DNA of 29,928 nucleotides from DATKCF01 sp035513345. Its GTDB lineage: Bacteria > Gemmatimonadota > Gemmatimonadetes > Longimicrobiales > RSA9. The position numbers and the translations under genes are program-made. The DNA is taken from contig DATKCF010000019.1 in NCBI GenBank assembly GCA_035513345.1, positions 1 through 29,928 on the forward strand, given 5' to 3'. Shown in pieces: positions 7,844-16,613 of the stretch (position 1 is the stretch's first letter; each line of letters begins with the position of its first letter). A model generated the notes under the pieces. It was not told the DNA's origin. It worked only from the letters and a program-made list of their open reading frames with translations, and made no database searches.

Positions 7844-10105
7844 ATGGACCCGGTTCGGAGGGTGCTGACGGGAATGGGCAGACGGATGGGCAGCGCGTGG
7901 GGCTGGCTCCGACGGAGACCGATGGTTTTCGCCGTACTGGCCATCGGCCTGATCGGGACAATGTCACTGGCGGGCGGCCTGCTTCTTGGCAGCTGGCAAT
8001 CGGTCTGCCGGGACTGCCCATCGATCGCGCAAATCTACGTGTGGGAGCCGAAAAGCGCCACGCAGCTGCTCGACCACGAGGGCCGGCTCATCTCGGAGCT
8101 GTTCAGGGAACGTCGCACGCCGGTCAGCGTCGAGACACTGCCCGACTACGTGGCCCAGGCGTTCATCGCCATCGAGGACAAGCGCTTCTACAATCACGGC
8201 GGGTTCGACCCGCAGGGCTTCCTCGGCGCTACCGTGAAGAACATCCTGCGCGGACGGCGGCCGGCGGGCGGAAGTACGATCACGCAGCAGCTGGCCAGGC
8301 ACATGTTCGAGGACGAGATCGGCTTCGAGCGGCGACCGACGCGCAAGATGAAGGAGCTGCACGTCGCCTTCCAGCTCGAGGACGTGTACTCGAAGGACGA
8401 GATCCTCGAAGCCTACATCAATCAGGTCAACTATGGCCGCGGGCGCTATGGCATCGAGGCGGCTTCGCAGTACTTCTTCGGCAAGGCCGCTATCCAGCTG
8501 ACATTGCCGGAGGCGGCGCTCCTCGCAGCGGTAATCAACCGGCCGGAAGCGTACTCGCCGTTCGCCAATGCGGCGGCAGCGCGGCAGAGACGGAACATCG
8601 TGCTCCGCCTGATGGCCGATCAGGGTTACATCACGGAGGCCGAAGCGCAGGAGTACATGGAGGAGCCGCTCCCGGAATCGACGCACGAGTACGAAGGAAC
8701 GGAGATCGCGCCGTACTTCAAGGAGACAGTGCGACAGATCCTGTTCGAGCGGTTCGGCGCGGATGCCGTGTATGACGAAGGGCTGCGCGTTACGACGACA
8801 CTGGACCTCGACATGCAGCGTGTTGCGCGAGCGGCGATGGACAGCGGGTGGGCGAGGGTCGAGTCACAGCCGAACTTCCGCTCGCCGAAGTTCGGCGATG
8901 TCATGGCGGAAGGCGGATCGAACGGCGCCGAGACGCAATATCTGCAAGGCATGTTCCTCGCCATGGATCCGGCGACCGGCGAGATCCGCGCGATGATCGG
9001 CGGCCGCGACTATGATGATTCGAAGTTCAACCGCGCCACGCAGGCGCTTCGCCAGCCGGGCTCGACGTTCAAGCCGTTCGTCTACGCGGCCGCGATCGCC
9101 AGCGGCATCCCTGCATCACACGTGATCTACGATTCACCGCTGATGCTCGAGCAGGTCGACGGCTCGATCTATTCGCCACGCAACTACGATCCCGAGTTCA
9201 GGGGACCGGTCACGTTGCGTGATGCGCTGCGCACGTCGATCAACACGGTGGCCGTCAAGCTCGGCCTCGAGGTCGGCCTCGAAACGATTTCGCAGCTCGC
9301 GGGCGACGCCGGGATTTCCACCGAGATACCGCCCTACCCGTCGACATCGATCGGTGCGGCGTCCGTCTACCCGATCGAGCTGGCCAGGGCGTACACGGTT
9401 CTCGCGAACGATGGAGTCGGGGTCAACCCGCGCTACATTCTGAGGGTCGAGGATGCGGACGGCCGGCTGCTCTGGTCCACGCAGCCGGAGCGCGAGCAGG
9501 TGCTCGACACCGCTGTAGCCGCCATCGCGCGTGACCTGATGCGTACCGTGATCGACAACGGCTCGGGCGTTCCGGCCAGGGCTCAACCCAGGGGCCTGCC
9601 GTACGACGTGCCGGCCGCGGGCAAGACCGGTACGACCAATGACGCGACGGACGTCTGGTTCGTGGGCTTCACCCCTGACCTGCTGGCGGCCGTGTGGCTG
9701 GGCTTCGACCGGCCGAAGACGATCCTGCCCGGTGCCGCGGGTGGCGTCTACGCCGCGCCGATCTGGGGCGAGTTCATGCGTCAGATGTACTATCCGGACG
9801 GCGCCCCCGCTGATTCCGCGAATCCCGAGGAGGTCGGGCCGGTCAATGCACTCGAGATCCCGCCGCCGTGGCAATGGCCGGACCGGATCACGACGCGCAT
9901 GGTCGACCGGAAGTCCGGTACGCTCGCATCGTCATGGTGCGCGCCCGAGGATGCGTACCTGGAATTCTTCCTGCCCGGTACCGAGCCGACCGAGCTGTGC
10001 CGGCCGGAGAGCGGACTGTTCGGCGGGCCGGTCCGAAGCCGGTTCCGCGCCGACACGACAGCCATCGATACGCTCAGGCCTCGCCGGCCACGCCGCGACT
10101 TCTGA
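7844..10105 (+). CDS. mrcA: Class A penicillin-binding protein (PBP1A-type transglycosylase/transpeptidase)
   Basis: Bifunctional peptidoglycan synthase: GT51 glycan polymerase plus D,D-transpeptidase, anchored in the inner membrane. ATG 7844 is preceded by GAGG 7 nt upstream and gives 753 residues; the longer frame from 7796 overlaps the IMPase gene. There is a short basic cytoplasmic tail, one membrane helix (about 27-46), then GT51 motifs IEDKRFYNHGG (catalytic Glu), GGSTITQQLARH and INQVNYGRGRYGIEAAS. Transpeptidase motifs are PGSTFKPF (Ser407 and Lys410), TSINT and GKTGTTND. A C-terminal tail holds two Cys residues (SSWCAPED, LCRPESG). The 3' end overlaps the convergent DUF3343-like gene by 32 bp. 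Confidence 0.95.
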   Translation: MDPVRRVLTGMGRRMGSAWGWLRRRPMVFAVLAIGLIGTMSLAGGLLLGSWQSVCRDCPSIAQIYVWEPKSATQLLDHEGRLISELFRERRTPVSVETLPDYVAQAFIAIEDKRFYNHGGFDPQGFLGATVKNILRGRRPAGGSTITQQLARHMFEDEIGFERRPTRKMKELHVAFQLEDVYSKDEILEAYINQVNYGRGRYGIEAASQYFFGKAAIQLTLPEAALLAAVINRPEAYSPFANAAAARQRRNIVLRLMADQGYITEAEAQEYMEEPLPESTHEYEGTEIAPYFKETVRQILFERFGADAVYDEGLRVTTTLDLDMQRVARAAMDSGWARVESQPNFRSPKFGDVMAEGGSNGAETQYLQGMFLAMDPATGEIRAMIGGRDYDDSKFNRATQALRQPGSTFKPFVYAAAIASGIPASHVIYDSPLMLEQVDGSIYSPRNYDPEFRGPVTLRDALRTSINTVAVKLGLEVGLETISQLAGDAGISTEIPPYPSTSIGAASVYPIELARAYTVLANDGVGVNPRYILRVEDADGRLLWSTQPEREQVLDTAVAAIARDLMRTVIDNGSGVPARAQPRGLPYDVPAAGKTGTTNDATDVWFVGFTPDLLAAVWLGFDRPKTILPGAAGGVYAAPIWGEFMRQMYYPDGAPADSANPEEVGPVNALEIPPPWQWPDRITTRMVDRKSGTLASSWCAPEDAYLEFFLPGTEPTELCRPESGLFGGPVRSRFRADTTAIDTLRPRRPRRDF

Positions 10106-10310
10106 CGAAGATCCTGAACGGCACGCCGGCTGCCTCGAGCGCCCGGCACAGCTCGCTCAGATCCTCATCCAGACACTCGATCGCCAGGTCGCATTTCGCG
10201 TTCGCTTCGGCGGGCGAGGGCACGACCTGAGCGCCCAGCCGGTGCTCCGCCACGATCTGCTCAGCCCACAGAGCGTGGTGCGTCGTGTCGAAGGTGAGGA
10301 GCGTCGTCAT
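10074..10310 (-). CDS. DUF3343-like small protein (putative sulfur/selenium carrier-like fold)
   Basis: 78 residues from ATG 10310. The N-terminus MTTLLTFDTTHHALWAEQ resembles the DUF3343 start (a (T/S)THxALxAE pattern), and a single internal Cys sits in ANAKCDLAIE where that family often has one. DUF3343 proteins are described as resembling TusA/YedF-type sulfur or selenium carriers; function here is unproven. It follows the pyrimidine phosphorylase by 37 nt, probably as the last gene of that operon. Its 3' end runs 32 bp into the convergent PBP gene. Confidence 0.7.
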   Translation of the reverse strand: MTTLLTFDTTHHALWAEQIVAEHRLGAQVVPSPAEANAKCDLAIECLDEDLSELCRALEAAGVPFRIFVRSRGVAGEA

Positions 10311-10347
10311 GCGCTGAAGCCGGACGTCAATGGACATGCGAGAACAT

Positions 10348-11661
10348 TCATCGCGACGCTGTTATCCGCGGGCCGATCAGCGGGAGGAAAGCGGCATCTC
10401 CGTCACCGATCGTGATGGCGGCGCTCAGTTCCGCGACGGCGAGGGCGGCGGATTCCTCATCGCCGGCATGGACCTGTGCAATGGCGAGGCCGCGCTCGAC
10501 GCTGTCGCCGGGCTTCGCGTGGACCAGGAACCCGACGGCGGGGTCGATAACCGCTTTCAGGTTGGCGCGGCCGGCACCGAGCGCAACAGCGGCCAGGCCG
10601 ATGGCGCGAACGTCGATCGCGGTGACAGTCCCGGTGCGGGCGGCGGTCACGTCGACCCGGATCGGGGCGGCCGGAAGGCGGGCGGTATCGTCGATCGCGG
10701 CGACGTCGCCTCCCTGTGCCCGTACGATCTGGCGGAACCGTTCGAACGCGCGGCCATCGTCGAGGGCGGCGGCGGCCATTGAACGGGCGGCATCGCGGTC
10801 CGGCGCGCCGTCGCCCAGCATCACCATCTCGGCGGCCAGCGTCAGTGTGACTTCACGCAGATCGGCCGGTCCGCCGCCGCGCAGGCATTCGACGGACTCG
10901 ATGACTTCGAGCGCGTTGCCGACCGCGGTGCCGAGCGGCCGATCCATTGCGGTGATGTACGCGACGACGCGTTTTCCGTAGGATTCGCCGATCGCGATCA
11001 TCGTTCGCGCCAGCTCCTCGGCGCGGGCCGGCTCCGGCATGAACGCGCCGTTGCCCGCCTTGACGTCGAGCACCAGCGCGTCGAGCCCCTCCGCCAGCTT
11101 CTTGCTCATGATGCTTGACGCGATCAGCGGTATCGATTCGACGGTGGCCGTCACGTCGCGCAGCGCGTAGAGGCTCCGGTCGAGCGGCGCGATCTCGTCC
11201 GTCTGGGCGATCAGGGCGCAGCCCAACTCCTTCATCTGAGCGCGGAACGCGGCCAGCGTCAGGTCCGTCCGGAAGCCGGGAATCGACTCGAGCTTGTCGA
11301 CCGTTCCACCGGAGTGACCCAGTCCTCGCCCGCTCATCATGGGCACGGGCACGCCGAGTGAGGCGACGAGCGGCGCGAGGATCAGGGAGACCTTGTCGCC
11401 GACACCGCCCGTGGAGTGCTTGTCGACCTTGATGCCGGGCACGTCATCGAGAACAACGGTGTCGCCCGACCGGAGCATCACCTCGACCAGCGCGTGCAGC
11501 TCCGCTGTAGTGAGGCCGCGGAAGAAAACGGCCATCAGGAAGGCGGCCACCTGGTAATCCTCCACGTGGCCATCCCGATAGCCGTTCATGAACGACGTGA
11601 TCTCGGCCGGCGTCAGCTCGAAGCCGTCACGCTTCCGCTGAACCGTTCGATACAGCGACAT
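10348..11661 (-). CDS. deoA: Thymidine/pyrimidine-nucleoside phosphorylase
   Basis: Phosphorolysis of thymidine or uridine/deoxyuridine to base plus (deoxy)ribose-1-phosphate, in nucleoside salvage. 437 residues, normal for the family. The signature KHSTGGVGDK is at 81-90, followed by PMMSGRGLGHSGGT(V)DKLE, which binds phosphate and pyrimidine. DVKAGNGAFM and the C-terminal alpha/beta domain region follow. It begins at ATG 11661, 32 nt after the YtxH-like gene. Whether it prefers thymidine (DeoA) or is a general Pdp cannot be told from the motifs seen. Confidence 0.93.
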   Translation of the reverse strand: MSLYRTVQRKRDGFELTPAEITSFMNGYRDGHVEDYQVAAFLMAVFFRGLTTAELHALVEVMLRSGDTVVLDDVPGIKVDKHSTGGVGDKVSLILAPLVASLGVPVPMMSGRGLGHSGGTVDKLESIPGFRTDLTLAAFRAQMKELGCALIAQTDEIAPLDRSLYALRDVTATVESIPLIASSIMSKKLAEGLDALVLDVKAGNGAFMPEPARAEELARTMIAIGESYGKRVVAYITAMDRPLGTAVGNALEVIESVECLRGGGPADLREVTLTLAAEMVMLGDGAPDRDAARSMAAAALDDGRAFERFRQIVRAQGGDVAAIDDTARLPAAPIRVDVTAARTGTVTAIDVRAIGLAAVALGAGRANLKAVIDPAVGFLVHAKPGDSVERGLAIAQVHAGDEESAALAVAELSAAITIGDGDAAFLPLIGPRITASR

Positions 11662-11693
11662 GTCGGGTGCAGGGCGCGGGGGCGCCCCAGCGC

Positions 11694-11930
11694 TCAGACC
11701 CGGATCTTCTTCCGGCCGGCCTCGACTGCGGACCGGACGTCGTCGGACAGGTCGCCCCAGCGCTCGCCGGCATTGTCGCGCGCCGAATAGACGGCCTTTC
11801 TCAGCTGCCGCCGAGTGCGCTTGCCGCTCTGTGGCGCCGACAGCAACGCGACGGCCGCGCCCGCGGCCGCGCCGACCAGCATGCCGAGCAGGAAATTGAG
11901 GGCTCCGCCGTTGTCCTCATCGTAGTACAT
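11694..11930 (-). CDS. YtxH-like small membrane protein
   Basis: 78 residues. A short acidic N-terminus is followed by a Gly/Ala-rich membrane segment (FLLGMLVGAAAGAAVALL, about 13-30), the SAPQSGKRTRRQLRK motif typical of YtxH-domain proteins, and an amphipathic charged tail. YtxH proteins are linked to stress and envelope functions, but the molecular role is not settled. Its ATG (11930) lies upstream of the pepP stop (11917), a 14-nt overlap that suggests coupled translation. Confidence 0.8.
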   Translation of the reverse strand: MYYDEDNGGALNFLLGMLVGAAAGAAVALLSAPQSGKRTRRQLRKAVYSARDNAGERWGDLSDDVRSAVEAGRKKIRV

Positions 11931-13365
11931 GATCGTTCCCTTTCGTGGTTGTGGCCGGGTCCGCGTCCCTTCGGCCGGCCTCGTTCGCGCCCAACGCCAT
12001 GGCGGTCTCGATCTCCTCGGCCGTACGCGGTGCGGCGCCGGACAGGATTTCGTGACCGGTGGCCGTAACGAGGATGTCGTCCTCGATGCGGACGCCTATC
12101 TGCTCTGATGCAATGTAAATGCCGGGCTCGATTGTGAGGACCATGCCGGGCTCGAGCGGACGCGCGTAGTCGCCCACATCATGGACGTCCATGCCGAGCC
12201 AGTGCGAGAGTCCGTGGAGGAAGTAACGACGGCAGCTTTCGGAGCCGCAGACGTCGCCCGAGTTCGTCTCCATGTACTGTTGTGCGATTCGTGTCAGTTC
12301 GGCGATGGTCACGCCCGGCTTGACGGCATCGATCGCGGCCTGTTGTGTGCCCAGAACGATGTCGTATACGGCCCGCTGGCGCGTTGTGAATCTGCCGGAG
12401 ACCGGCACGGTCCGGGTCACTTCCGCCGTGTAGTAGCCCCACTCCGCGCCAATGTCCATCACCACCAGATCGCCGGCCTCCGTCTGACGGCGGTTCCTGT
12501 CGTAGTGCAGCGTCACGGAGTTCGGGCCGGATCCCACGATGCTGGGAAAACCGACCCGCTCGGCGCCGTTGCGACGGAACGTGTACTCGATGATCGCCTC
12601 GATCTCGTACTCGAACATGCCGGGCGTGATGGCACGCATGGCCTCGCGCTGCGCTTCGGCGGTGATGTCGATCGCGCGGCGCAGCCTCCGCATCTCATCC
12701 GCGTCCTTGACGAGGCGGAGCGCAGCCGTGAGCGGAGCGACACCCTGCGGGTCCACGGCCTCGATCCCGATCCGGTCGAGCGCAGGAACGCACGGTTGGC
12801 GTCCGCCGCAAGCCTCGGCGCCGGCTACCTGCCCATAGACCTTCGCCGCACGTTCGAGCAGGCGGCCGAGTTCGGGCCGGATCCGCTCCATCGACCGGAC
12901 ACTCGCAATGCCGGTCAGCGCGGCAGCTTCCGGCCCCAGACCGAGCTTCTCCCCGGTCCATTGCTCCTGGCCGGGATCGCGGGGCGGCATGTACAGAATG
13001 GCTTCGCGCGAGTCGCCACCGGCAACGAGCACCAGGTACGAGCCGGGCGCTTCGAGCCCGGTCAGGTAGAAGAAGTCGTTGTTCTCACGGTAGTCGCTCT
13101 CCTGCGGGTGGTCGACCTGGATGGTGCGCGCCTCCGCGGCCCGGACGACCGCGACGCCGTTGCCAATGGCGTCGAGCAGGGCGGACCGGCGTTGCTCCAG
13201 CAGATCGACCGGAACAGCGCCAGCGGGCGATCCGACCTGTGCGGAGAGGGGCGTTGCGGCGAACGTCGTCAACGCACACGCGATGAGTACCGTGACGGCG
13301 CGGGTCCGGGCCGTCGGAACGATGGCGCCGCGCGCCTCGGGCGAGAGTACTCCGGCTTGCTTCAT
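11917..13365 (-). CDS. pepP: Secreted Xaa-Pro aminopeptidase (M24B, aminopeptidase P type)
   Basis: Dinuclear-metal exopeptidase removing N-terminal residues before proline; 482 residues from ATG 13365. The N-terminus has Arg followed by AVTVLIACALTTFA and ends ATPLSAQ, a signal peptide with probable cleavage after AQ or SA. The pita-bread domain has ligands in MDIGAE (Asp), YTAEVTRT, HGLSHWLGMDVHD (His), LTIEPGIY (Glu) and VRIEDDIL (Glu). The second ligand position, normally Asp in (A/G)D(I/V)TRT, is Glu (GAA codon). The frame is open far upstream (to 14583), but that part is antisense to the diguanylate cyclase. It heads an operon with ytxH-like, deoA and DUF3343 genes. Confidence 0.92.
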   Translation of the reverse strand: MKQAGVLSPEARGAIVPTARTRAVTVLIACALTTFAATPLSAQVGSPAGAVPVDLLEQRRSALLDAIGNGVAVVRAAEARTIQVDHPQESDYRENNDFFYLTGLEAPGSYLVLVAGGDSREAILYMPPRDPGQEQWTGEKLGLGPEAAALTGIASVRSMERIRPELGRLLERAAKVYGQVAGAEACGGRQPCVPALDRIGIEAVDPQGVAPLTAALRLVKDADEMRRLRRAIDITAEAQREAMRAITPGMFEYEIEAIIEYTFRRNGAERVGFPSIVGSGPNSVTLHYDRNRRQTEAGDLVVMDIGAEWGYYTAEVTRTVPVSGRFTTRQRAVYDIVLGTQQAAIDAVKPGVTIAELTRIAQQYMETNSGDVCGSESCRRYFLHGLSHWLGMDVHDVGDYARPLEPGMVLTIEPGIYIASEQIGVRIEDDILVTATGHEILSGAAPRTAEEIETAMALGANEAGRRDADPATTTKGNDHVLR

Positions 13366-13376
13366 CCAGTCCGCCA

Positions 13377-13406
13377 AGGATACCTTGTCACAACCGTTTG
13401 CGTCAA
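13377..13406 (-). promoter_or_regulatory. Predicted sigma70-type promoter of pepP
   Basis: On the minus strand TTGACG (13401-13406) and TATCCT (13377-13382) are separated by 18 nt. Transcription would begin near 13370, only about 5 nt before the pepP ATG at 13365, giving an almost leaderless mRNA. Matched by eye only. Confidence 0.5.
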
Positions 13407-13420
13407 CTCGGCCTCGGTCG

Positions 13421-13447
13421 GGAAAGGACGGTGGCACGGTCCTTTCC
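13421..13447. promoter_or_regulatory. Perfect dyad in the divergent pepP/GGDEF region
   Basis: GGAAAGGAC (13421-13429) and GTCCTTTCC (13439-13447) form a perfect 9-bp inverted repeat with a 9-nt centre. It lies 14 nt upstream of the predicted pepP -35. A second small dyad, GTACC-ATCGA-GGTAC, follows at 13450-13464. These are candidate operator sites for one or both divergent transcripts, or a leader hairpin of the plus-strand mRNA. Confidence 0.4.
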
Positions 13448-13566
13448 TTGTACCATCGAGGTACGCATCGGCCGCCCCACGGTTCCGTTTCGGGATGCGA
13501 GCGCCGGACCCGATCCGACACGACCGATCGAGATCCGAGCGCCGCGACCATCCACACGCCTGCATA

Positions 13567-14547
13567 ATGGAAAGCCAGCCGACAGGTCAAGCCGCCGCTG
13601 AGGACCGGAAGGCACGCATCCTCGTCGTTGACGACAATGCCGACAACGCGGAGATCATCTCGACACGTCTGCGCCACCGCGGGTATTCGATTGCGGAAGC
13701 CGGCACGGGCCAGGCGGCGCTCGATCACGTGCAGGCGAACGCGCCGGATCTCGTGCTTCTCGACATCATGCTCCCGGACATCGACGGGTTCGAAGTATCG
13801 CGGCGCATCAAGTCCGACAGCTCGCTGCCGTTCATCCCGATCATCCTGGTGACGGCGCGCGATTCGACCGAAGACAAGGTGATGGGTTTCGAAGCGGGCG
13901 CGGACGACTACCTGACGAAGCCGATCAACTTTTCGGAGCTGGAGGCGAGGGTCCGGTCGATGCTTCGGATCAAGAGGCTGCAGGACGAACTCGAGGAGAA
14001 GAACCGCGAGCTGCGGCGTCTCAGCGTGAGCGATGGACTGACCGGGTTGTACAATCACAGGCACATTCACGGGCTCCTGCGCGACGAGTTCGAGCGCTCG
14101 GGTCGTACGGGCGCCTCGCTGACAGTCGCGATGTTCGATCTCGACCTGTTCAAGTCGGTCAACGACACGTACGGCCATCCGGCGGGCGACCGCGTGCTGG
14201 TCCAGATTGCCGGCATCATGCGCGTGTCGGCTCGCGACATCGACCGGCTCGGCCGGTACGGCGGCGAGGAGTTCATTGCGCTCCTTCCCGCGACGGATGC
14301 CGACGGTGGCGCCGTTTTCGTGGAGCGAGTTCGCGTCGCCGTCGAGAACCATGAGTTCGACATCGGCGCTGGCGAACCGATCGGCATGACGATCTCCGCG
14401 GGCGTTGCGACGTACCCGCACCACCAGCTCAGCAATGCCGAAGCTCTGATCCACGGAGCCGATCGAGCGCTGTACGCGGCGAAGGCGGCGGGCCGGAACC
14501 GGACGATCCGTTTCGACCAGATGGAGAACGTCGAGGCCAGGGAGTGA
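13567..14547 (+). CDS. Response-regulator diguanylate cyclase (REC-GGDEF)
   Basis: Phosphorylation-controlled synthesis of c-di-GMP from two GTP; a single-REC PleD/WspR-like architecture of 326 residues. REC domain (about 17-130): acidic pair Asp22-Asp23, phosphoacceptor Asp66 (LLDIMLPD), Thr96 and Lys118 (LTKP). A charged helical linker (137-152) leads to GGDEF (about 153-320) with DGLTGLYNHR, DLDLFKSVNDTYGH and the active GGEEF at 232-236. An RDID inhibitory site (223-226) sits correctly before RYGGEEF, so product inhibition is expected. ATG 13567 has no clear ribosome site. The longer frame back to 12181 is antisense to pepP. Its TGA overlaps the ligA start. Confidence 0.95.
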   Translation: MESQPTGQAAAEDRKARILVVDDNADNAEIISTRLRHRGYSIAEAGTGQAALDHVQANAPDLVLLDIMLPDIDGFEVSRRIKSDSSLPFIPIILVTARDSTEDKVMGFEAGADDYLTKPINFSELEARVRSMLRIKRLQDELEEKNRELRRLSVSDGLTGLYNHRHIHGLLRDEFERSGRTGASLTVAMFDLDLFKSVNDTYGHPAGDRVLVQIAGIMRVSARDIDRLGRYGGEEFIALLPATDADGGAVFVERVRVAVENHEFDIGAGEPIGMTISAGVATYPHHQLSNAEALIHGADRALYAAKAAGRNRTIRFDQMENVEARE

Positions 14548-16586
14548 CGCACGCTGCGTCGACGGACGTCGCGCGGCGGGCATCCGAGCTGCGCGCGATC
14601 CTGAACGAGGCGAACCACGCGTATTTCGTTCTGGACGCGCCGTCGATCACGGATGCAGAGTACGACCGGCATCTGCGTGAACTGAAGGAGATCGAGCGCG
14701 ACCATCCGGAACTTGCGACGCTCGACTCGCCCGCCCGCCGGATCGGCGCCGAACCCGCACGGCACTTCGCGAAGGTCGAGCACCTGGCACCCATGTACTC
14801 GCTCGACAACGCGTTTTCCGCCGACGACCTGCGTGCATGGGAGGAGCGCAATGCGCGCATCGTCCGCGAGGTCCGCGATGGCGGGTACGTCGCCGAACTG
14901 AAGCTCGATGGCGCCGCCGTCACACTGCGCTACGAGGATGGCCTGTTCGTGCGCGGCGCGACGCGTGGTAACGGCGCTATCGGCGAAGACGTGACGGCGA
15001 ATCTGCGAACGATCCGGAGCATCCCGCTCCGACTGCCGGCCGACGGCGTACCATCCGTGCTCGAGGTCCGTGGCGAAGTGTTCATGACGCTGTCCGGGTT
15101 CGGCGAGATGAACGAGCGCCGCGAGGCCGCGGGCGAACCGCTGTACGCGAACCCGCGCAACTCGGCCGCCGGTTCACTCCGGCAGCTCGATCCGAAGCTC
15201 ACGGCGGACCGGCCGTTGCGGTTCTTCGGATTCCAGATTCAGACGGACCCGTCGTCCACGGACCGGCTGCCGGTCGAGACGCAGGCGGACGTTCTCGCGC
15301 TGCTGGCCGAGTGGGGTGTCCCGACCAATCCGGTGCGGCGTCAGTGCGACTCGCTGGAGGACGTGATCGCGTTCCTCGACGAGGCGGCGGCGCTGCGCGC
15401 CGGCCTCGACTACGCGATGGACGGCGTTGTCGTCAAGGTCGCACGGCTGTCGCTCTGGCCCGAACTCGGCGTGGTCGGCGAGCGGGATCCACGCTGGGCC
15501 ATCGCCTACAAGTTTCCCGCGGACGTCGAGGTCACGCGGCTCCTCGACATCCGCATCAACGTGGGCCGGACCGGCTCGCTCAATCCGTACGCGATGCTCG
15601 AGCCGGTCGTCATCGGTGGCGCAACCGTGAAACTGGCGACACTGCACAACTTCGACGACATCGCGCGCAAGGACCTGCGCATCGGCGACTGGGTCGAGGT
15701 GCAACGCGCGGGTGAAGTCATTCCGCAGGTCATCGGGCCGGTGGTCGAGCGGCGGACGGGCCGGGAAGTGGTGTACTCGCCGCCGGACTCGTGTCCGTCG
15801 TGCGGCACGCCGGTCGAGCGGCCGGCGGACGAAGTGATGATGTACTGCCCGAACGTGGCGTGCCCCGACCGGATCCGGTGGGGTGTGATCCACTTCGTGT
15901 CACGTTCGGCAATGGACATCCGCGGCCTGGGCGAGCGGACGGTTGCCCAGCTCATCGATGGCGGGCTGGTCGGCGACTTCGCGGACCTGTATCACCTGAA
16001 GGCGGAAGACCTCATGCAGCTCGAGGGATTCGCCGACATTTCAGCGAGGAACCTCGTCGCCTCGATCGACGCATCGAAAGCGCTGCCGCTGTCCAGGCTC
16101 CTGTTCGCGCTCGGCATCCGCCACGTCGGCGCGAGTGCGGCCCGGCTGCTGGCCCGCCGCTTCGAGACGATGGACGGCCTGATGAGCGCCGGACGTGAGG
16201 AGATCGCCGCCGTACACGGCATCGGCGAGACGACGGCGGACGCGGTGATCGCCTTCCTCGCCGAGAGCAGGAACCGCACGCTGATCGAACGGCTGCGTGA
16301 AACCGGCCTCAACCTGACCGAGCCGGTCGAGCGAGCCGAGCGAAGTTCGCTGGCCGGCCTTACATTCGTCGTGACCGGCACGCACGCGGTGAGCCGCAAG
16401 GAACTGACGTCGTTCATCGAACGCCATGGCGGCCGCGTCACGAGCAGTGTCTCGAAATCGACAGACCATGTAGTCGCCGGTGAGAATCCCGGGTCCAAGC
16501 AGGAGCGCGCCAGGGAACTCGGCGTCAACGTCATTGATGAACAGGCACTGCGCGCCCTGGCGGCCACGCACGTCGGGGACGCCTGA
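14544..16586 (+). CDS. ligA: NAD-dependent DNA ligase
   Basis: Seals nicks in replication and repair using NAD. 680 residues, normal. It has the Ia and adenylation domains with HLAPMYSLDNAF and catalytic Lys120 in AELKLDGAA, then RGATRGNGAIGEDVT, and the OB fold with INVGRTGSLNPYA. The Cys4 zinc site (CPSCGTP...CPNVACP) is complete, followed by helix-hairpin-helix repeats and a C-terminal BRCT domain (LTFVVTGTHAVSRKEL). The GTG start at 14544 overlaps the GGDEF stop as GTGA, so translation is probably coupled. Placement of an essential ligase second behind a c-di-GMP synthase is unusual. Confidence 0.97.
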   Translation: MTHAASTDVARRASELRAILNEANHAYFVLDAPSITDAEYDRHLRELKEIERDHPELATLDSPARRIGAEPARHFAKVEHLAPMYSLDNAFSADDLRAWEERNARIVREVRDGGYVAELKLDGAAVTLRYEDGLFVRGATRGNGAIGEDVTANLRTIRSIPLRLPADGVPSVLEVRGEVFMTLSGFGEMNERREAAGEPLYANPRNSAAGSLRQLDPKLTADRPLRFFGFQIQTDPSSTDRLPVETQADVLALLAEWGVPTNPVRRQCDSLEDVIAFLDEAAALRAGLDYAMDGVVVKVARLSLWPELGVVGERDPRWAIAYKFPADVEVTRLLDIRINVGRTGSLNPYAMLEPVVIGGATVKLATLHNFDDIARKDLRIGDWVEVQRAGEVIPQVIGPVVERRTGREVVYSPPDSCPSCGTPVERPADEVMMYCPNVACPDRIRWGVIHFVSRSAMDIRGLGERTVAQLIDGGLVGDFADLYHLKAEDLMQLEGFADISARNLVASIDASKALPLSRLLFALGIRHVGASAARLLARRFETMDGLMSAGREEIAAVHGIGETTADAVIAFLAESRNRTLIERLRETGLNLTEPVERAERSSLAGLTFVVTGTHAVSRKELTSFIERHGGRVTSSVSKSTDHVVAGENPGSKQERARELGVNVIDEQALRALAATHVGDA

Positions 16587-16613
16587 GAGCGCTCGAGGAA
16601 CGGGAGGAGCATG

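Noticed and set aside
12181..13566. Open plus-strand frame that would extend the GGDEF protein to 788 residues
   Set aside because: Antisense to pepP; the receiver domain begins just after ATG 13567, giving a normal-sized protein.
13366..14583. Open minus-strand frame that would extend pepP to 888 residues
   Set aside because: Residues before the signal peptide are antisense to the diguanylate cyclase, lack any motif and place the signal peptide mid-protein.
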